The position numbers were made by a program, and so were the translations under genes. Positions 17,220 through 26,479 of a DNA stretch of 64,000 nucleotides are shown piece after piece. The number at the start of each line of letters is the position of its first letter. Within the stretch, counting starts at the first letter, position 1. The notes below the pieces were generated by a model, which did no database searches, had not been told where the DNA came from, and saw nothing but the letters and a program-made list of their open reading frames with translations. The stretch comes from Nitrospinaceae bacterium (GTDB lineage Bacteria > Nitrospinota > Nitrospinia > Nitrospinales > Nitrospinaceae): assembly GCA_028278405.1 (NCBI GenBank), contig JANQEK010000031.1:1-64000 (forward strand), given 5' to 3'.

Positions 17220-17246
17220 TTATACACCGGTTATAAGCGCTTGGCC

Positions 17247-17275
17247 TTGACATTGCTTTCGCACAGGTTTATGTT
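17247..17275 (+). promoter_or_regulatory. Sigma-70-type promoter before the 17.4-19.2 kb genes
   Basis: A perfect TTGACA (17247-17252), a 17-nt spacer and TATGTT (17270-17275) lie 90 nt upstream of the GTG start at 17365. It would drive the small unknown gene, the isoaspartyl methyltransferase gene and the MEMO1 gene. Confidence 0.55.
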
Positions 17276-17364
17276 GAGCCCAAAGTTAAGATGAAATATT
17301 CGGCAATATCTGTCACAATAGATTTAGAAGGCTAATTCAGATTTTTTCTTGAAAGGGGTTTGTC

Positions 17365-17733
17365 GTGAGTCATTCCAGCGGCCAAGACGGGGATTACGAA
17401 AAGCTGTCGAAAGCGATTACTGAAGCGGTATTGAATTCTCCCAAGGTCAAAAAGATCGTCTCAGAAATTCAACAACGGGATGAGATCTGCCCCCAAAGTT
17501 TCATGGTTCTTGTGTTGAAACTGCAATCCTTGACAGAAGGATTTGAGGTGGAAGTGGAAGAGGCTCAGGAAAAACCCAAAAAGAAATCCCGCCGCACCAA
17601 AAAGAAGGCGACGGAAGAGGCGCAGTACATTGATGGCGCAAGACTTTCAGAGAAAGAAATCGAATTTGAAGAGTTCATCAGTGAACGCTTCGATGCGGAA
17701 GAGTGGCTTAAGAAAAACGGCCTCATCCTTTAG
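17365..17733 (+). CDS. Small charged protein of unknown function
   Basis: The 122-residue product has no family I recognise. Residues about 8-60 look helical and amphipathic ([20 protein letters not shown]), the middle is a strongly basic patch ([14 protein letters not shown], about 70-83), and the C-terminus is acidic and ends in [11 protein letters not shown]. It has no signal peptide or membrane segment, so it is probably cytoplasmic and may bind nucleic acid through the basic patch. The start is GTG 17365 with GAAAGGGG upstream. The following methyltransferase gene probably starts inside its 3' end in another frame (41-nt overlap). Confidence 0.75.
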   Translation: MSHSSGQDGDYEKLSKAITEAVLNSPKVKKIVSEIQQRDEICPQSFMVLVLKLQSLTEGFEVEVEEAQEKPKKKSRRTKKKATEEAQYIDGARLSEKEIEFEEFISERFDAEEWLKKNGLIL

Positions 17734-18436
17734 AGTTCTGTTTTTTTCCTTCCTCGCTTCATTCTTCCCGTCTTTTCTATATCCAAAACCCGCACTCCCC
17801 ATAAACTTTGAAGAAGAACGCGCGCGCATGGTGGATGTTGATCTGCGCGGTCGCGATATTGAAGACCCCGGTGTTCTGGCGGCCATGCTCAAGGTGCCGC
17901 GCCATGAGTTTGTAACGGATAATAATAAAAACCTGGCATACGCGGACTTTCCGCTTCCCATCGGGGAAAACCAAACTATTTCTCAGCCCTACATTGTAGC
18001 GCTTATGACCCAGAGCGCTCACTTGCAGCCTGAGGATCGCGTGTTGGAAATCGGTACCGGATCAGGTTACCAGGCAGCCGTTTTGTCGGAACTGGTGAAA
18101 GAGGTCTACACTATCGAAATCATCGAAGCCCTAGCGAATGACGCGCGGTCCGATCTCCAACGATTGGGTTACAAGAATGTCAAAGTGAGGCATGGAGATG
18201 GCTATCAGGGCTGGCAGGAGTTTGCTCCTTTCGATGCTATTCTGTTGACCGCCGCAGCGCCGGAAATTCCACAGCCGTTGATTGATCAACTCAAAGAGGG
18301 TGGACGCATCATCCTGCCCTTGGAAGGAATGCTGTTTCAGGACTTGGTGCGAATCACCAAAGAAAAAGGTCAATTGAAGCGTGAAGAAATTACCGGCGTA
18401 CGCTTTGTGCCTATGACCGGTGAAGTGCGAAATTAG
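17693..18436 (+). CDS. pcm: Protein-L-isoaspartate O-methyltransferase, predicted exported
   Basis: PCMT methylates isoaspartyl residues in damaged proteins using S-adenosylmethionine so that they can revert to aspartate. The catalytic part has [34 protein letters not shown], the SAM motif [11 protein letters not shown] and VRFVPMTGE. In the open frame, ATG 17693 places a signal-peptide-like segment in front (MRKSGLRK, then a hydrophobic [15 protein letters not shown], then PKPALP), giving 247 residues instead of about 210. ATG 17828 would give a 202-residue cytosolic form but drops the conserved NFEEERAR. The upstream gene overlaps by 41 nt and MEMO1 follows after 10 nt. Confidence 0.88.
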   Translation: MRKSGLRKTASSFRVLFFSFLASFFPSFLYPKPALPINFEEERARMVDVDLRGRDIEDPGVLAAMLKVPRHEFVTDNNKNLAYADFPLPIGENQTISQPYIVALMTQSAHLQPEDRVLEIGTGSGYQAAVLSELVKEVYTIEIIEALANDARSDLQRLGYKNVKVRHGDGYQGWQEFAPFDAILLTAAAPEIPQPLIDQLKEGGRIILPLEGMLFQDLVRITKEKGQLKREEITGVRFVPMTGEVRN

Positions 18437-18446
18437 GGAGACTCAT

Positions 18447-19250
18447 ATGGCTCGTCCACCGGCGGTGGCCGGAAGATTTTATCCTAATGATCCCCAGGAC
18501 TTGCTCGAAGAAGTGCAACGCCATTTGGCGCCAAAAACTCCGACAGGTAGCGCGAAAGGTGTGATCGCTCCACATGCAGGCTTTGTGTATTCCGGGGACG
18601 TTGCGGGGTCGGTGTATTCGCAGGTTGAAATTCCGGACACCGTGATTCTCCTCGGACCCAATCATACGGGGATGGGTGAACGTATTGCCATCTCGTCACA
18701 CGGTTCATGGATCATGCCCTTTGGTGATCTGGAAATCGATACCAACCTTGCGGCCGCTATTCTGGAAAGCCTGCCGATCGCACGTGAGAATGAGGATGCT
18801 CACCGTTTGGAACACTCGCTGGAGACTCAGTTGCCTTTTCTTCAGTATTTCCGCAAGCAGTTTAAATTTGTTCCTATCTGTCTTATGCGTTTGAATCTGG
18901 ACGAGTGCCGCATGCTTGCCAAAGCCATTGTGCAGGCGGTCCGCTCGTATGATCGCCCGGTTCTGATTGTAGCCAGTTCCGACATGACTCATTACGAAAG
19001 TCATGCCCGCGCTTCTGAAAAAGATCATAAAGCGATCGATCAGATATTAAAAATGGACCCGGAGGGATTGTTTCACACAGTCGAAAAGGAAGGGATTACC
19101 ATGTGTGGAGTCAACCCGGCAACCGTGATGCTGTTCGCGTGCAAGGAGCTGGGCGCGACACAAGCCGAGCTGGTCAAATACATGACTTCGGGTGAAATCA
19201 GCGGAAATATGGATCAGGTGGTGGGTTATGCGGGAATGGTGGTGCGTTAA
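18447..19250 (+). CDS. MEMO1-family protein (AmmeMemoRadiSam system protein B)
   Basis: This 267-residue protein belongs to the MEMO family, which shares a fold with extradiol dioxygenases and can bind a metal. Visible landmarks are ARPPAVAGRFYP at the N-terminus, IAPHAGFVYSG, LLGPNHTG, LEHSLETQLPFLQ and ASSDMTHYE, with the conserved histidines of the metal site. In many genomes it accompanies an AMMECR1 protein and a radical SAM enzyme; neither is present here. ATG 18447 has AGGGAG (18435-18440) 6 nt upstream. The biochemical role is unsettled. Its stop overlaps the convergent phosphohexomutase stop by 4 nt. Confidence 0.92.
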   Translation: MARPPAVAGRFYPNDPQDLLEEVQRHLAPKTPTGSAKGVIAPHAGFVYSGDVAGSVYSQVEIPDTVILLGPNHTGMGERIAISSHGSWIMPFGDLEIDTNLAAAILESLPIARENEDAHRLEHSLETQLPFLQYFRKQFKFVPICLMRLNLDECRMLAKAIVQAVRSYDRPVLIVASSDMTHYESHARASEKDHKAIDQILKMDPEGLFHTVEKEGITMCGVNPATVMLFACKELGATQAELVKYMTSGEISGNMDQVVGYAGMVVR

Positions 19251-20608
19251 CCGACCTTTACATCCGGTTGATACTTTTCAAGCTGTTGATTGACGATCTG
19301 CTGATATTCCTTCAATTGGGCTTCTGTTTTTGCTTCGAATCGTAATACAAGCACCGGTTGCGTGTTGGAAGCGCGGACCAGCCCCCACCCATTTTCAAAC
19401 TGGATGCGAACACCGTCGATGTCCACCACCTCATAACTGGAACGGAAATGTTCGGTCAGCTCTTCAACGATTTTGAATTTTAAAGTGTCGGGGCAGTCGA
19501 CACGGATTTCCGGTGTGCTGAAGGTTTTCGGTAAATCCGAAAGCATGTCAGAGAGTTTTTGCGGGGAGGAGGCTACGATCTCCAGAATCCGGCAAGCAGC
19601 AAAAGTCGCGTCATCGAAACCGTAATAGTTGTCTTTAAAACACATGTGCCCACTCATTTCTCCGGCGAGCAACGCTCCGGTCTCCTGCATTTTCTTTTTG
19701 ATCAGCGAATGTCCGGCAGCGGACATCACCGGCACACCCCCGTGTTTTTTGATGTCGTCGTAGAGGTTTTGCGAACATTTCACTTCACCCACCACAGCGG
19801 TCCCCGGATGCGTTTTTAAAATGGAGCGTGCAAACAACACCAGAAGTTGATCGCCCCATAGTAGATTGCCCTCATCGTCGACCACTCCCAACCGGTCGGC
19901 ATCGCCGTCGAACCCGATTCCCAGATCGGCTTTTTCGGATCGGACACGGTTGATCAAGTCCTGCATGTATTCGGGAACAGTCGGGTCCGGGTGATGGTTC
20001 GGAAAATTTCCGTCGGGCTCGCAGAATTGCTCGATGGGATCCAGGCCGAGTTTGCGCAACAGTTGAGGGCCGGTGATCCCGAAACATCCATTGCCTCCAT
20101 CGACCACCACCTTGAGTTTTCGAGGTATTTGAATGACCTTGCAGATTGCGTCCATATACGCTTCACGAATATCGGTTGTACTGGAAGTACCGTTCCCGGT
20201 CTCAAAATCGTTTTTGTCGATCAGGTTTTTCAGTGTCTGGATTTTATCTCCATACAAACTGTGCAGGCCATGGCTGATTTTGAATCCGTTGAACTCCGGC
20301 GGATTATGGCTGCCGGTAATCATCACACCGCCATCGGTTTTCAGATGATGCAGAGAAAAATAAGCAACGGGTGTCGGGACACGGCCAATATCGATCACGT
20401 CGCATCCGGTTGAGTTGAGCGCTCGTGTCATGACTTCACGGAACCCTACCGAACTGGTACGGACGTCCCAACCCAGACTCAAGGTTTTTCCACCCTCGCG
20501 ACGGATGTAGGTACCGATGGCTTTGCCGATCTGCTCGACGTTTTCGGGCGTTAGGTCCTGACCCACGATGCCGCGGATGTCGTACTCTCGAAAGATTTGA
20601 GGATTCAT
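19247..20608 (-). CDS. manB: Phosphomannomutase/phosphoglucomutase (AlgC/ManB type)
   Basis: This enzyme interconverts hexose 1- and 6-phosphates, supplying mannose-1-P or glucose-1-P for surface polysaccharides. The 453-residue product has FREYDIRGIVG at the N-terminus, the active-site serine loop ITGSHNPPEFNG (about 96-107), the metal loop GIGFDGDADRLGVVD (about 238-252), GEMSGHM for sugar binding and a C-terminal VRASNTQPVLVLRFEA phosphate-binding site. It is divergent from wecB, and the surrounding genes also concern nucleotide sugars. Confidence 0.93.
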   Translation of the reverse strand: MNPQIFREYDIRGIVGQDLTPENVEQIGKAIGTYIRREGGKTLSLGWDVRTSSVGFREVMTRALNSTGCDVIDIGRVPTPVAYFSLHHLKTDGGVMITGSHNPPEFNGFKISHGLHSLYGDKIQTLKNLIDKNDFETGNGTSSTTDIREAYMDAICKVIQIPRKLKVVVDGGNGCFGITGPQLLRKLGLDPIEQFCEPDGNFPNHHPDPTVPEYMQDLINRVRSEKADLGIGFDGDADRLGVVDDEGNLLWGDQLLVLFARSILKTHPGTAVVGEVKCSQNLYDDIKKHGGVPVMSAAGHSLIKKKMQETGALLAGEMSGHMCFKDNYYGFDDATFAACRILEIVASSPQKLSDMLSDLPKTFSTPEIRVDCPDTLKFKIVEELTEHFRSSYEVVDIDGVRIQFENGWGLVRASNTQPVLVLRFEAKTEAQLKEYQQIVNQQLEKYQPDVKVG

Positions 20609-20762
20609 GTTTTTAAGGGATTGGTAGTCTGTTATATTAAAAAGATAGGGAAAAACCGGATTTCAGTGACTCTAAGGATAATGCAAATATCCTGATCTGG
20701 CAATCCGCGATTTCATCTAGGGTTAGCAAACCTTGTGAGCCTATTCCATACCCGTTGCGAGC

Positions 20763-21854
20763 ATGAAAATACTGAACATTGTCGGCGCCCGGCCGAATTT
20801 TATGAAAATTGCTCCTATTATGGAGCACATGAAAGCGTCTCCCAAGATCACTCCGGTACTGCTTCATACCGGCCAGCATTACGATCAGAATATGAATGAC
20901 GTTTTTTTTGATCAGCTTGAAATCCCGCGCCCCGATATTGAATTGGGAGTGGGTTCGGGAGAGCAGGCCTGGCAAGTCTCGGAAACAGTTCGGAAATTTG
21001 ATCCGGTGCTGGAAAAGGAATCCCCGGACGCCGTTCTGGTTGTGGGAGATGTGAACGCCACAGTGGCCTGCGCCCTGGCGGCATCCTACCGAAAGATTCC
21101 GGTGATTCATGTGGAGGCGGGTTTGCGGTCGTTCGACTGGAACATGCCGGAAGAAATCAATCGGGTCGTCACCGACCGTTTGTCCGATCTGTTGTTCATC
21201 ACCGAGCCGAGCGGCCGGGAAAATCTTCTGAAAGAAGGAACGCCGCCGGAAAAAATACAGTTTGCAGGCAACGTCATGGTGGACACGCTTTTGAAGCACC
21301 GGGAGAGTGCCGCGCAAACCAGCCGCATTCTCGATCAATTGCAGTTGCCATCGGAAGAATATGCGGTGATAACTTTGCACCGGCCTTCCAACGTGGATCG
21401 AAAAGATGTGTTTGCAGGCATATTGAAAGCGCTGCATCAAATTTCCAGGCAGTTGAAAGTTGTCTTTACCGTGCATCCGCGAACCCGTACGCGTATTGAA
21501 GAGTTCGGTTTGGAGGAATCTGTGAAATCGCTGATTCTGCTGGAACCGCAACCGTACCTGGATATGGTTCGCCTGATGAGTCAGGCCAAGCTGGTGTTGA
21601 CGGATTCCGGCGGCATCCAGGAAGAAACCACGGTTCTGGGTGTGCCGTGCCTGACGATTCGGGAAAATACCGAGCGGCCGGTTACTCTGGACGAGGGAAC
21701 GAACACACTGGTCGGGACTTCCCCGGAAACGATCATCCGGGAAGCGGAACATATCATCAAAACGGGAGGCAAGCAGGGACGTTGCCCGGAGTTGTGGGAT
21801 GGCCGCGCCGCTGAACGTATTGTCCGATTTCTGGAACAATGGCAGCCTCGTTGA
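20763..21854 (+). CDS. wecB: UDP-N-acetylglucosamine 2-epimerase (non-hydrolysing)
   Basis: WecB converts UDP-GlcNAc to UDP-ManNAc for enterobacterial common antigen-like and capsular polysaccharides. The 363-residue product has GARPNFMKIAP, LHTGQHYDQNM, the Asp of VVGDVNAT, HVEAGLRSFDWNMPEE, the catalytic-region TLHRPSNVD and TDSGGIQEE with VLTIRENTERP-like continuation. It is 24 nt upstream of a TTG-started sugar epimerase gene and divergent from the phosphohexomutase, suggesting a small surface-sugar locus. Confidence 0.95.
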   Translation: MKILNIVGARPNFMKIAPIMEHMKASPKITPVLLHTGQHYDQNMNDVFFDQLEIPRPDIELGVGSGEQAWQVSETVRKFDPVLEKESPDAVLVVGDVNATVACALAASYRKIPVIHVEAGLRSFDWNMPEEINRVVTDRLSDLLFITEPSGRENLLKEGTPPEKIQFAGNVMVDTLLKHRESAAQTSRILDQLQLPSEEYAVITLHRPSNVDRKDVFAGILKALHQISRQLKVVFTVHPRTRTRIEEFGLEESVKSLILLEPQPYLDMVRLMSQAKLVLTDSGGIQEETTVLGVPCLTIRENTERPVTLDEGTNTLVGTSPETIIREAEHIIKTGGKQGRCPELWDGRAAERIVRFLEQWQPR

Positions 21855-21878
21855 TCGATTTAAAAAAGGAAAGCTGAG

Positions 21879-22940
21879 TTGGATATTGCATTGGTAACAG
21901 GTTCAGGTGGATTGATCGGATCGGAAGCGGTTCGTTTTCTAATGGACAAGGGATTGGCGGTCCGGGGAATCGATAACGACATGCGCAGCCGGTTTTTCGG
22001 TGATGAAGCGTCGACACAGTGGAACCGTGAGCGGTTGGAGAAAGACTTTCCAGAGTACCGGCACCACGAAAGCGATATCCGTTCCGAGAAAGACATGGAG
22101 CGTCTTTTCAAAGAATATGGAAAAGACATCAAGCTGATCGTTCATTGTGCAGCGCAACCGTCACACGACTGGGCCGCTCGCGATCCCTTGACCGATTTTA
22201 CGGTCAACGCCAACGGAACACTGGTTCTTTTGGAAATGACGCGCCGGCATTGCCCGGAAGCGGTGTTCATCAACATTTCCACCAACAAAGTGTACGGCGA
22301 TACTCCAAACTCCCTTCCCCTTATGGAGCTGGAAACACGATGGGAGATTGATGAAACCCATCCATTTTATGAGCACGGTATCGACGAGTCGATGAGTATC
22401 GACGATACCACTCACAGTTTGTTCGGAGTATCCAAGGCGGCGGGTGATCTGTTAGTACAGGAATACGGACGGTATTTTGATATGAAAACCGCGTGCTTCC
22501 GGGGCGGGTGCTTGACCGGATCAGGGCATTCCGGTACTGAATTGCACGGCTTTCTTTCCTATATTATGATTTGTACCCTGCAGAAAAAACCGTACACCGT
22601 GTTCGGGTACAAGGGCAAGCAGGTGCGGGACAACATCCATAGCTACGATCTGGTGAATGCGTTGTACCATTTTTATCAGAATCCTGGCGTTGCCAAAGTC
22701 TACAACATGGGGGGCGGTCGGCACAGCAACTGTTCGATGCTGGAAGCGATTCAGTTGTGCGAAGAGATCACCGGCAATAAACTGGATTGGTCTTATGAGG
22801 AGCAGAACCGCATCGGCGATCATATCTGGTGGATCAGCGATGTCAGCAAATTCAAGAAGGATTATCCCACCTGGGAATACAAATACGATTTAAAAAAACT
22901 GTTCGAAGAAATCCACGAAGGTCTTACCCAACGTATTTAG
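21879..22940 (+). CDS. NAD-dependent sugar epimerase, CDP-paratose 2-epimerase-like
   Basis: This 353-residue extended SDR has the NAD motif [41 protein letters not shown] and the C-terminal [15 protein letters not shown], which place it near CDP-paratose/tyvelose 2-epimerases. The usual YxxxK catalytic pair reads FGVSK here (Phe in place of Tyr, Lys kept), while STNKVYG supplies another tyrosine nearby. The start is TTG 21879 behind AAGGA (21866-21870); no ATG fits the conserved N-terminus. It is co-directional with wecB. The exact nucleotide sugar is unknown. Confidence 0.82.
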   Translation: MDIALVTGSGGLIGSEAVRFLMDKGLAVRGIDNDMRSRFFGDEASTQWNRERLEKDFPEYRHHESDIRSEKDMERLFKEYGKDIKLIVHCAAQPSHDWAARDPLTDFTVNANGTLVLLEMTRRHCPEAVFINISTNKVYGDTPNSLPLMELETRWEIDETHPFYEHGIDESMSIDDTTHSLFGVSKAAGDLLVQEYGRYFDMKTACFRGGCLTGSGHSGTELHGFLSYIMICTLQKKPYTVFGYKGKQVRDNIHSYDLVNALYHFYQNPGVAKVYNMGGGRHSNCSMLEAIQLCEEITGNKLDWSYEEQNRIGDHIWWISDVSKFKKDYPTWEYKYDLKKLFEEIHEGLTQRI

Positions 22941-22959
22941 CTCTCGCAACGTATATTTC

Positions 22960-23757
22960 CTAATAAGGATCCTGCGTGATACCCCCATCCACTGTGAAAT
23001 TAGTGGCGGTGATCCATGAAGCGTGATCGGACGCCAGGAATAACACCAGTCCCGTCACGTCTTCCGGCATGCCCATGCGTTTTAAGGGAACCGATTCTGC
23101 GGTCCCGTTTTTGATGCCTTCTTCCACTTCATGAAGCGGTTTGCCGGTTTGCTTTGCAACTTCATGCGCTTCATTTTCCCACGACCGGGACCACACCGGG
23201 CCGGGAGATACCGAATTGACTAGAATATGTTCTTCCGCTAGCGTCTGCGCCAGCGACACGGTGAGGTTGGAGAGTCCTGCTTTCATGGCACTGTAATGTG
23301 GAAAGATATCTCCGGGATGAGAACCGGCGACGGATGAGATGTTGATGATGCGCGGCGCGCCCGAGTGTTTCAGGGTGGGAATGAAAAGCCGGCACAAGCG
23401 CACCGCAGGAAGTAGATTGATCTCGAACGAATCCCGCCAGTCCTGATCGGTCAGTTCGTGAAAATCGGTCAGTTTGCCGACAGAACCGACATTGTTGACC
23501 AGCACATCCAGGCCGCCCAGTTCTTCCAACACACGGTCGTGAAATTGCTGGAGCTGCTCGGCTTGAGTGACGTCGACCGATTGCAGGAGATGGCCATTGC
23601 CCTCCATTTCCTCTTCCAGGGCGTGCAGACGGGGTTGGGTGCGGGCGCATCCAGCCACGCGCGCTCCGGCTTTCGCAAATGCCAGCGCCAGTGCCCGGCC
23701 GATTCCTTCTGCAGCGCCGGTGATGAGGACTTTGCGGTCTTTTAAATCCAAATCCAT
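22960..23757 (-). CDS. Short-chain dehydrogenase/reductase (3-oxoacyl-ACP reductase-like)
   Basis: This 265-residue classical SDR has the cofactor loop TGAAEGIGRAL (about 14-24), VNNVGSVG, the catalytic Ser in INISSVAGS and YSAMK (Tyr-x3-Lys), and ends with FTVDGGITQDPY, typical of FabG-like reductases. The substrate is not evident. It faces the sugar epimerase gene with a 19-nt gap and is divergent from a small membrane protein gene, so it is probably a single-gene unit. Confidence 0.9.
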   Translation of the reverse strand: MDLDLKDRKVLITGAAEGIGRALALAFAKAGARVAGCARTQPRLHALEEEMEGNGHLLQSVDVTQAEQLQQFHDRVLEELGGLDVLVNNVGSVGKLTDFHELTDQDWRDSFEINLLPAVRLCRLFIPTLKHSGAPRIINISSVAGSHPGDIFPHYSAMKAGLSNLTVSLAQTLAEEHILVNSVSPGPVWSRSWENEAHEVAKQTGKPLHEVEEGIKNGTAESVPLKRMGMPEDVTGLVLFLASDHASWITATNFTVDGGITQDPY

Positions 23758-23809
23758 GTTAGAATTCTCCCCTTAATTTGACCTTCATCAAAAAAACCTA
23801 AAGGTTTCT

Positions 23810-24166
23810 ATGTTTGCCGATGTCTTTCCCCAAGTCAGCGCCTCGCCTTCTTTAATCTGGGTGGTGGCCGCCATCATATTTAATATCGTCAATATCTTCC
23901 TGGGACTGTACATGGCGTTTTTCAAAAAAGAGAAACACCTGATCCGGATGCATTTGTATCTTTATATCACGATCGTGGTTTGCCTGGTTTTATTCCTGGT
24001 TATGAACGGCGTTCACTCCGAAAACACGATCTGGGAGTACCTGGTCGGCCTCTACTTTATCACACTCGTTCCCATGAGCCGCAAATGGGATATCCTGATC
24101 CATGGCCTGATCGCCGCTGTTGGATTGACCCTCCTACCGTTGTTGGTCCTTTTGCAGATGTATTAA
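23810..24166 (+). CDS. Small integral membrane protein of unknown function
   Basis: The 118-residue product has four likely membrane helices (about 14-36, 45-66, 72-85 and 95-117) and a short charged turn FKKEKHLIR. I recognise no family. The TTT/ATG context lacks a strong SD, but the frame is open and membrane-like throughout and no competing ORF is plausible. It lies between a divergent SDR gene and a convergent ferredoxin gene. Confidence 0.7.
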   Translation: MFADVFPQVSASPSLIWVVAAIIFNIVNIFLGLYMAFFKKEKHLIRMHLYLYITIVVCLVLFLVMNGVHSENTIWEYLVGLYFITLVPMSRKWDILIHGLIAAVGLTLLPLLVLLQMY

Positions 24167-24230
24167 GAAAATTAGAGGGATGGCAGAATAAAAAAAGTGT
24201 GGATTACTTCAGGCAATACGAGGTGAAGAA

Positions 24231-24539
24231 TTACAAATCTTTGAGGGCGGCTTTAACGGTGATGTCGCCGTAAACTTTGGCGCGGCAACCGAGTTTCTGG
24301 TTGGGTCCCAAGCGGTGGATTTTTTCGAGTAGGGAGTGGCCGTTCACATTTTCCAGGGGCTCCACTTCGATCAGGCAGGTGCCGCACATGCCCATACCGC
24401 GGCAGTTCAACTGGGCGGCCATGCCTTTGTACAAGGTGACATCGTTAAACACGGCACCCTTGCGGAGGTTGGCGCCGTAGCCGACTTTGAATTCCTGGGT
24501 TTTGCCGGTTTCAGTATTTTGAACGGTAACTTTGGGCAT
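24231..24539 (-). CDS. 2Fe-2S ferredoxin
   Basis: This 102-residue plant-type ferredoxin domain has the cluster pattern C-x5-C-x2-C in CRGMGMCGTC (about 47-56) and a fourth Cys in LGCRAK near residue 85. It would carry single electrons for a cytoplasmic redox enzyme. The start at 24539 (PKVTVQN) is preferred over 24593, which adds a basic unlike-family extension. It lies 110 nt downstream of cysN on the same strand and may be read through from the cysDN operon; a direct role in sulfur metabolism is only inference. Confidence 0.9.
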   Translation of the reverse strand: MPKVTVQNTETGKTQEFKVGYGANLRKGAVFNDVTLYKGMAAQLNCRGMGMCGTCLIEVEPLENVNGHSLLEKIHRLGPNQKLGCRAKVYGDITVKAALKDL

Positions 24540-24649
24540 CGTTTTTCTTTTTGATTTCCTGAGAAAGGCCTGTGGGCCAAAATGAACGGGCACTTTGTCA
24601 CGTCAGGGAAAAAAAGTCAATTCCATTTTCGTTGCCTGTTTAAGGCCTT

Positions 24650-26479
24650 TTAAATTGAATAGTTATGGCCAGTCAGGATTTTCTGGTCCTTCAGGAAATC
24701 GAGGACTTTCTGGACCGCGGATTCATGGTTTGCCGCTTCTTCGGTGGTCAGCACGAGGTCCGGCTTGCCTTTCGGGAACTTGTCGTTGGTGACCTGGACT
24801 TCCACGATTGGAGTCGGTTCCACCAGTAGGCTGATATTGGAATGGTCCTCCTGGTTGAACACGTTGGAGGTGGAGATGACGACGTGGCCGGCATCGACAA
24901 ATAGCTTGGCGACTTCACCAAAACGTCTGAGGGCTTCCCCGTCGGAGAAATATTTCTCCTGATCCATGTCAGCGCCGAGGCCCACCTGAATGTTACGTCC
25001 ATCGAGTAGGTAGCTCTGGAAATTCTGGTTGAACAGTTTCTCTTCCAATTTTCCCGCGAGGGCGGCTTTGCCGACTCCCGCTTTGCCGGTAACGAGAATC
25101 ATGGCGGCGCGATGGCCGTTGCGGTAAGCCCGCATGTCTGCAGTAACCGCACCCTTGATCCAATGCGAATCGCGGTAGCGCGCTTCGTCCCGGAACCGGT
25201 CGATTTCCGACAGGGGAGTGAAGCCAGTGATGATTCCGCCGCCGCAGACGTCATATTCGTCCACCAGTACAAACCGTCCGGTTTCGGCGATGGTGTTGAA
25301 CAGGTCGAAGGCGATAGGTTGCCGGGTGCGTAAAGTCAACTCTGCGACATCATTTTTGGCGATGAAATCCTGGTCGGGGAGAGTCTCCAGCGTCGAGGCG
25401 TCAATGGCCTTGTTGAACCGGGCTACTTCACATTCCACATTCTGCGTCGTTAGCTTGAGGAGATAGGTTTCTCCTTTTTGCAGATGCTTTTTCCCCATCC
25501 AGAAAACGTTAGCATCGAAGGTGGTGGTAACGACTGGAGGATCGCTTATCAGCGTGCCTACATCTCCACGTTCCACAAAAATCTGTTCGGTCAAAGTGAT
25601 GCCAACAGATTGCGACGCTTCAATGGTTTTCGGCTCTTTGTCTATACTCCAACCTTCAATGGATTTGATAACGCCCTTTTTGTTGGAAGGGGAGAAGAGC
25701 ACTTCGTCGCCGACTTTGGCTGTGCCGGATTCCACCCGGCCGGCGAGAATACGCCGTTCGTCAAATTTGTAAACATCCTGTAGCGGCAGTCGAAACGGCT
25801 GGTTGATTTCCGGGAGTTTGTCTTCGAACTGGTCCAGCATTTCCAGTACGGTGGGTCCCTGGTACCAAGTCATGTTTTCGGAACGTTTGGCGATGTTTTC
25901 ACCCAGTTTGGCCGAGACGGGAATGTATTCCCGTGCTTCTACGCCCATAGTCTTGAGAAATTCGGTGTATTCGGATTTGATCTTGTAGAACACTTCCGGA
26001 TCGTGTTTGACCAGATCCATTTTGTTAACCACCACGACAACCTGCTTCATGCCGAGCAGGCGAAGGAGGTATCCGTGACGTCGAGACTGCTCCTGCACGC
26101 CTTCGTAGGCGTCGATCAGCAGCAGGGCCGCTTCGGCGTTGGCCGCGCCGGTAACCATGTTCTTGAGGAATTCCTTGTGGCCGGGCGCATCGATAATGAC
26201 ATACGGACGCTTCTTGGTTTTGAAAAAAATCTGGGAAGTGTCGATGGTGATGCCTTGTTCCTGTTCTTCTTCCAAAGCATCCAGGAGAAATGCGAATTCG
26301 AATGCCTTACCCTGCTGGTCACAGATATCCTTGATGAAGTCGATTTTACCCGTGGGCAGGCTGTCGGTATCCGCCATCAGGCGCCCCACCAGTGTGGACT
26401 TGCCGTGGTCGACATGGCCGACGATGACCAGCTTCATTTGCTTGCCGGACAGGGGTTCTTTGTGACCGTTGCTTCCCAT
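24650..26479 (-). CDS. cysN: Sulfate adenylyltransferase large subunit CysN with degenerate APS kinase domain
   Basis: CysN is the GTPase subunit that drives CysD in making adenosine 5'-phosphosulfate (APS) from ATP and sulfate. Residues about 15-440 carry the elongation-factor-like GTPase: GHVDHGKST (21-29), DAPGH (97-101) and NKMD (152-155). A C-terminal domain (about 455-609) matches APS kinase by position, but its Walker A is GKAGVGKAA (465-473), lacking the usual Ser/Thr, and the usual DGDNxRxGL reads DGRNIQVGL. The kinase step is thus doubtful. The ATG overlaps the cysD stop by 1 nt (TAATG), indicating coupled translation. Confidence 0.92.
   Translation of the reverse strand: MGSNGHKEPLSGKQMKLVIVGHVDHGKSTLVGRLMADTDSLPTGKIDFIKDICDQQGKAFEFAFLLDALEEEQEQGITIDTSQIFFKTKKRPYVIIDAPGHKEFLKNMVTGAANAEAALLLIDAYEGVQEQSRRHGYLLRLLGMKQVVVVVNKMDLVKHDPEVFYKIKSEYTEFLKTMGVEAREYIPVSAKLGENIAKRSENMTWYQGPTVLEMLDQFEDKLPEINQPFRLPLQDVYKFDERRILAGRVESGTAKVGDEVLFSPSNKKGVIKSIEGWSIDKEPKTIEASQSVGITLTEQIFVERGDVGTLISDPPVVTTTFDANVFWMGKKHLQKGETYLLKLTTQNVECEVARFNKAIDASTLETLPDQDFIAKNDVAELTLRTRQPIAFDLFNTIAETGRFVLVDEYDVCGGGIITGFTPLSEIDRFRDEARYRDSHWIKGAVTADMRAYRNGHRAAMILVTGKAGVGKAALAGKLEEKLFNQNFQSYLLDGRNIQVGLGADMDQEKYFSDGEALRRFGEVAKLFVDAGHVVISTSNVFNQEDHSNISLLVEPTPIVEVQVTNDKFPKGKPDLVLTTEEAANHESAVQKVLDFLKDQKILTGHNYSI

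Noticed and set aside
17543-17692. Start of the PCMT frame at 17543
   Set aside because: This stretch is a lysine/arginine-rich out-of-frame reading of the preceding gene and does not resemble any PCMT.
20637-21839. A 400-residue open frame on the minus strand across wecB
   Set aside because: It is antisense to a well-supported epimerase with all family motifs, has a low-complexity, His/Gln/Phe-rich composition typical of a shadow frame, and no start signal.
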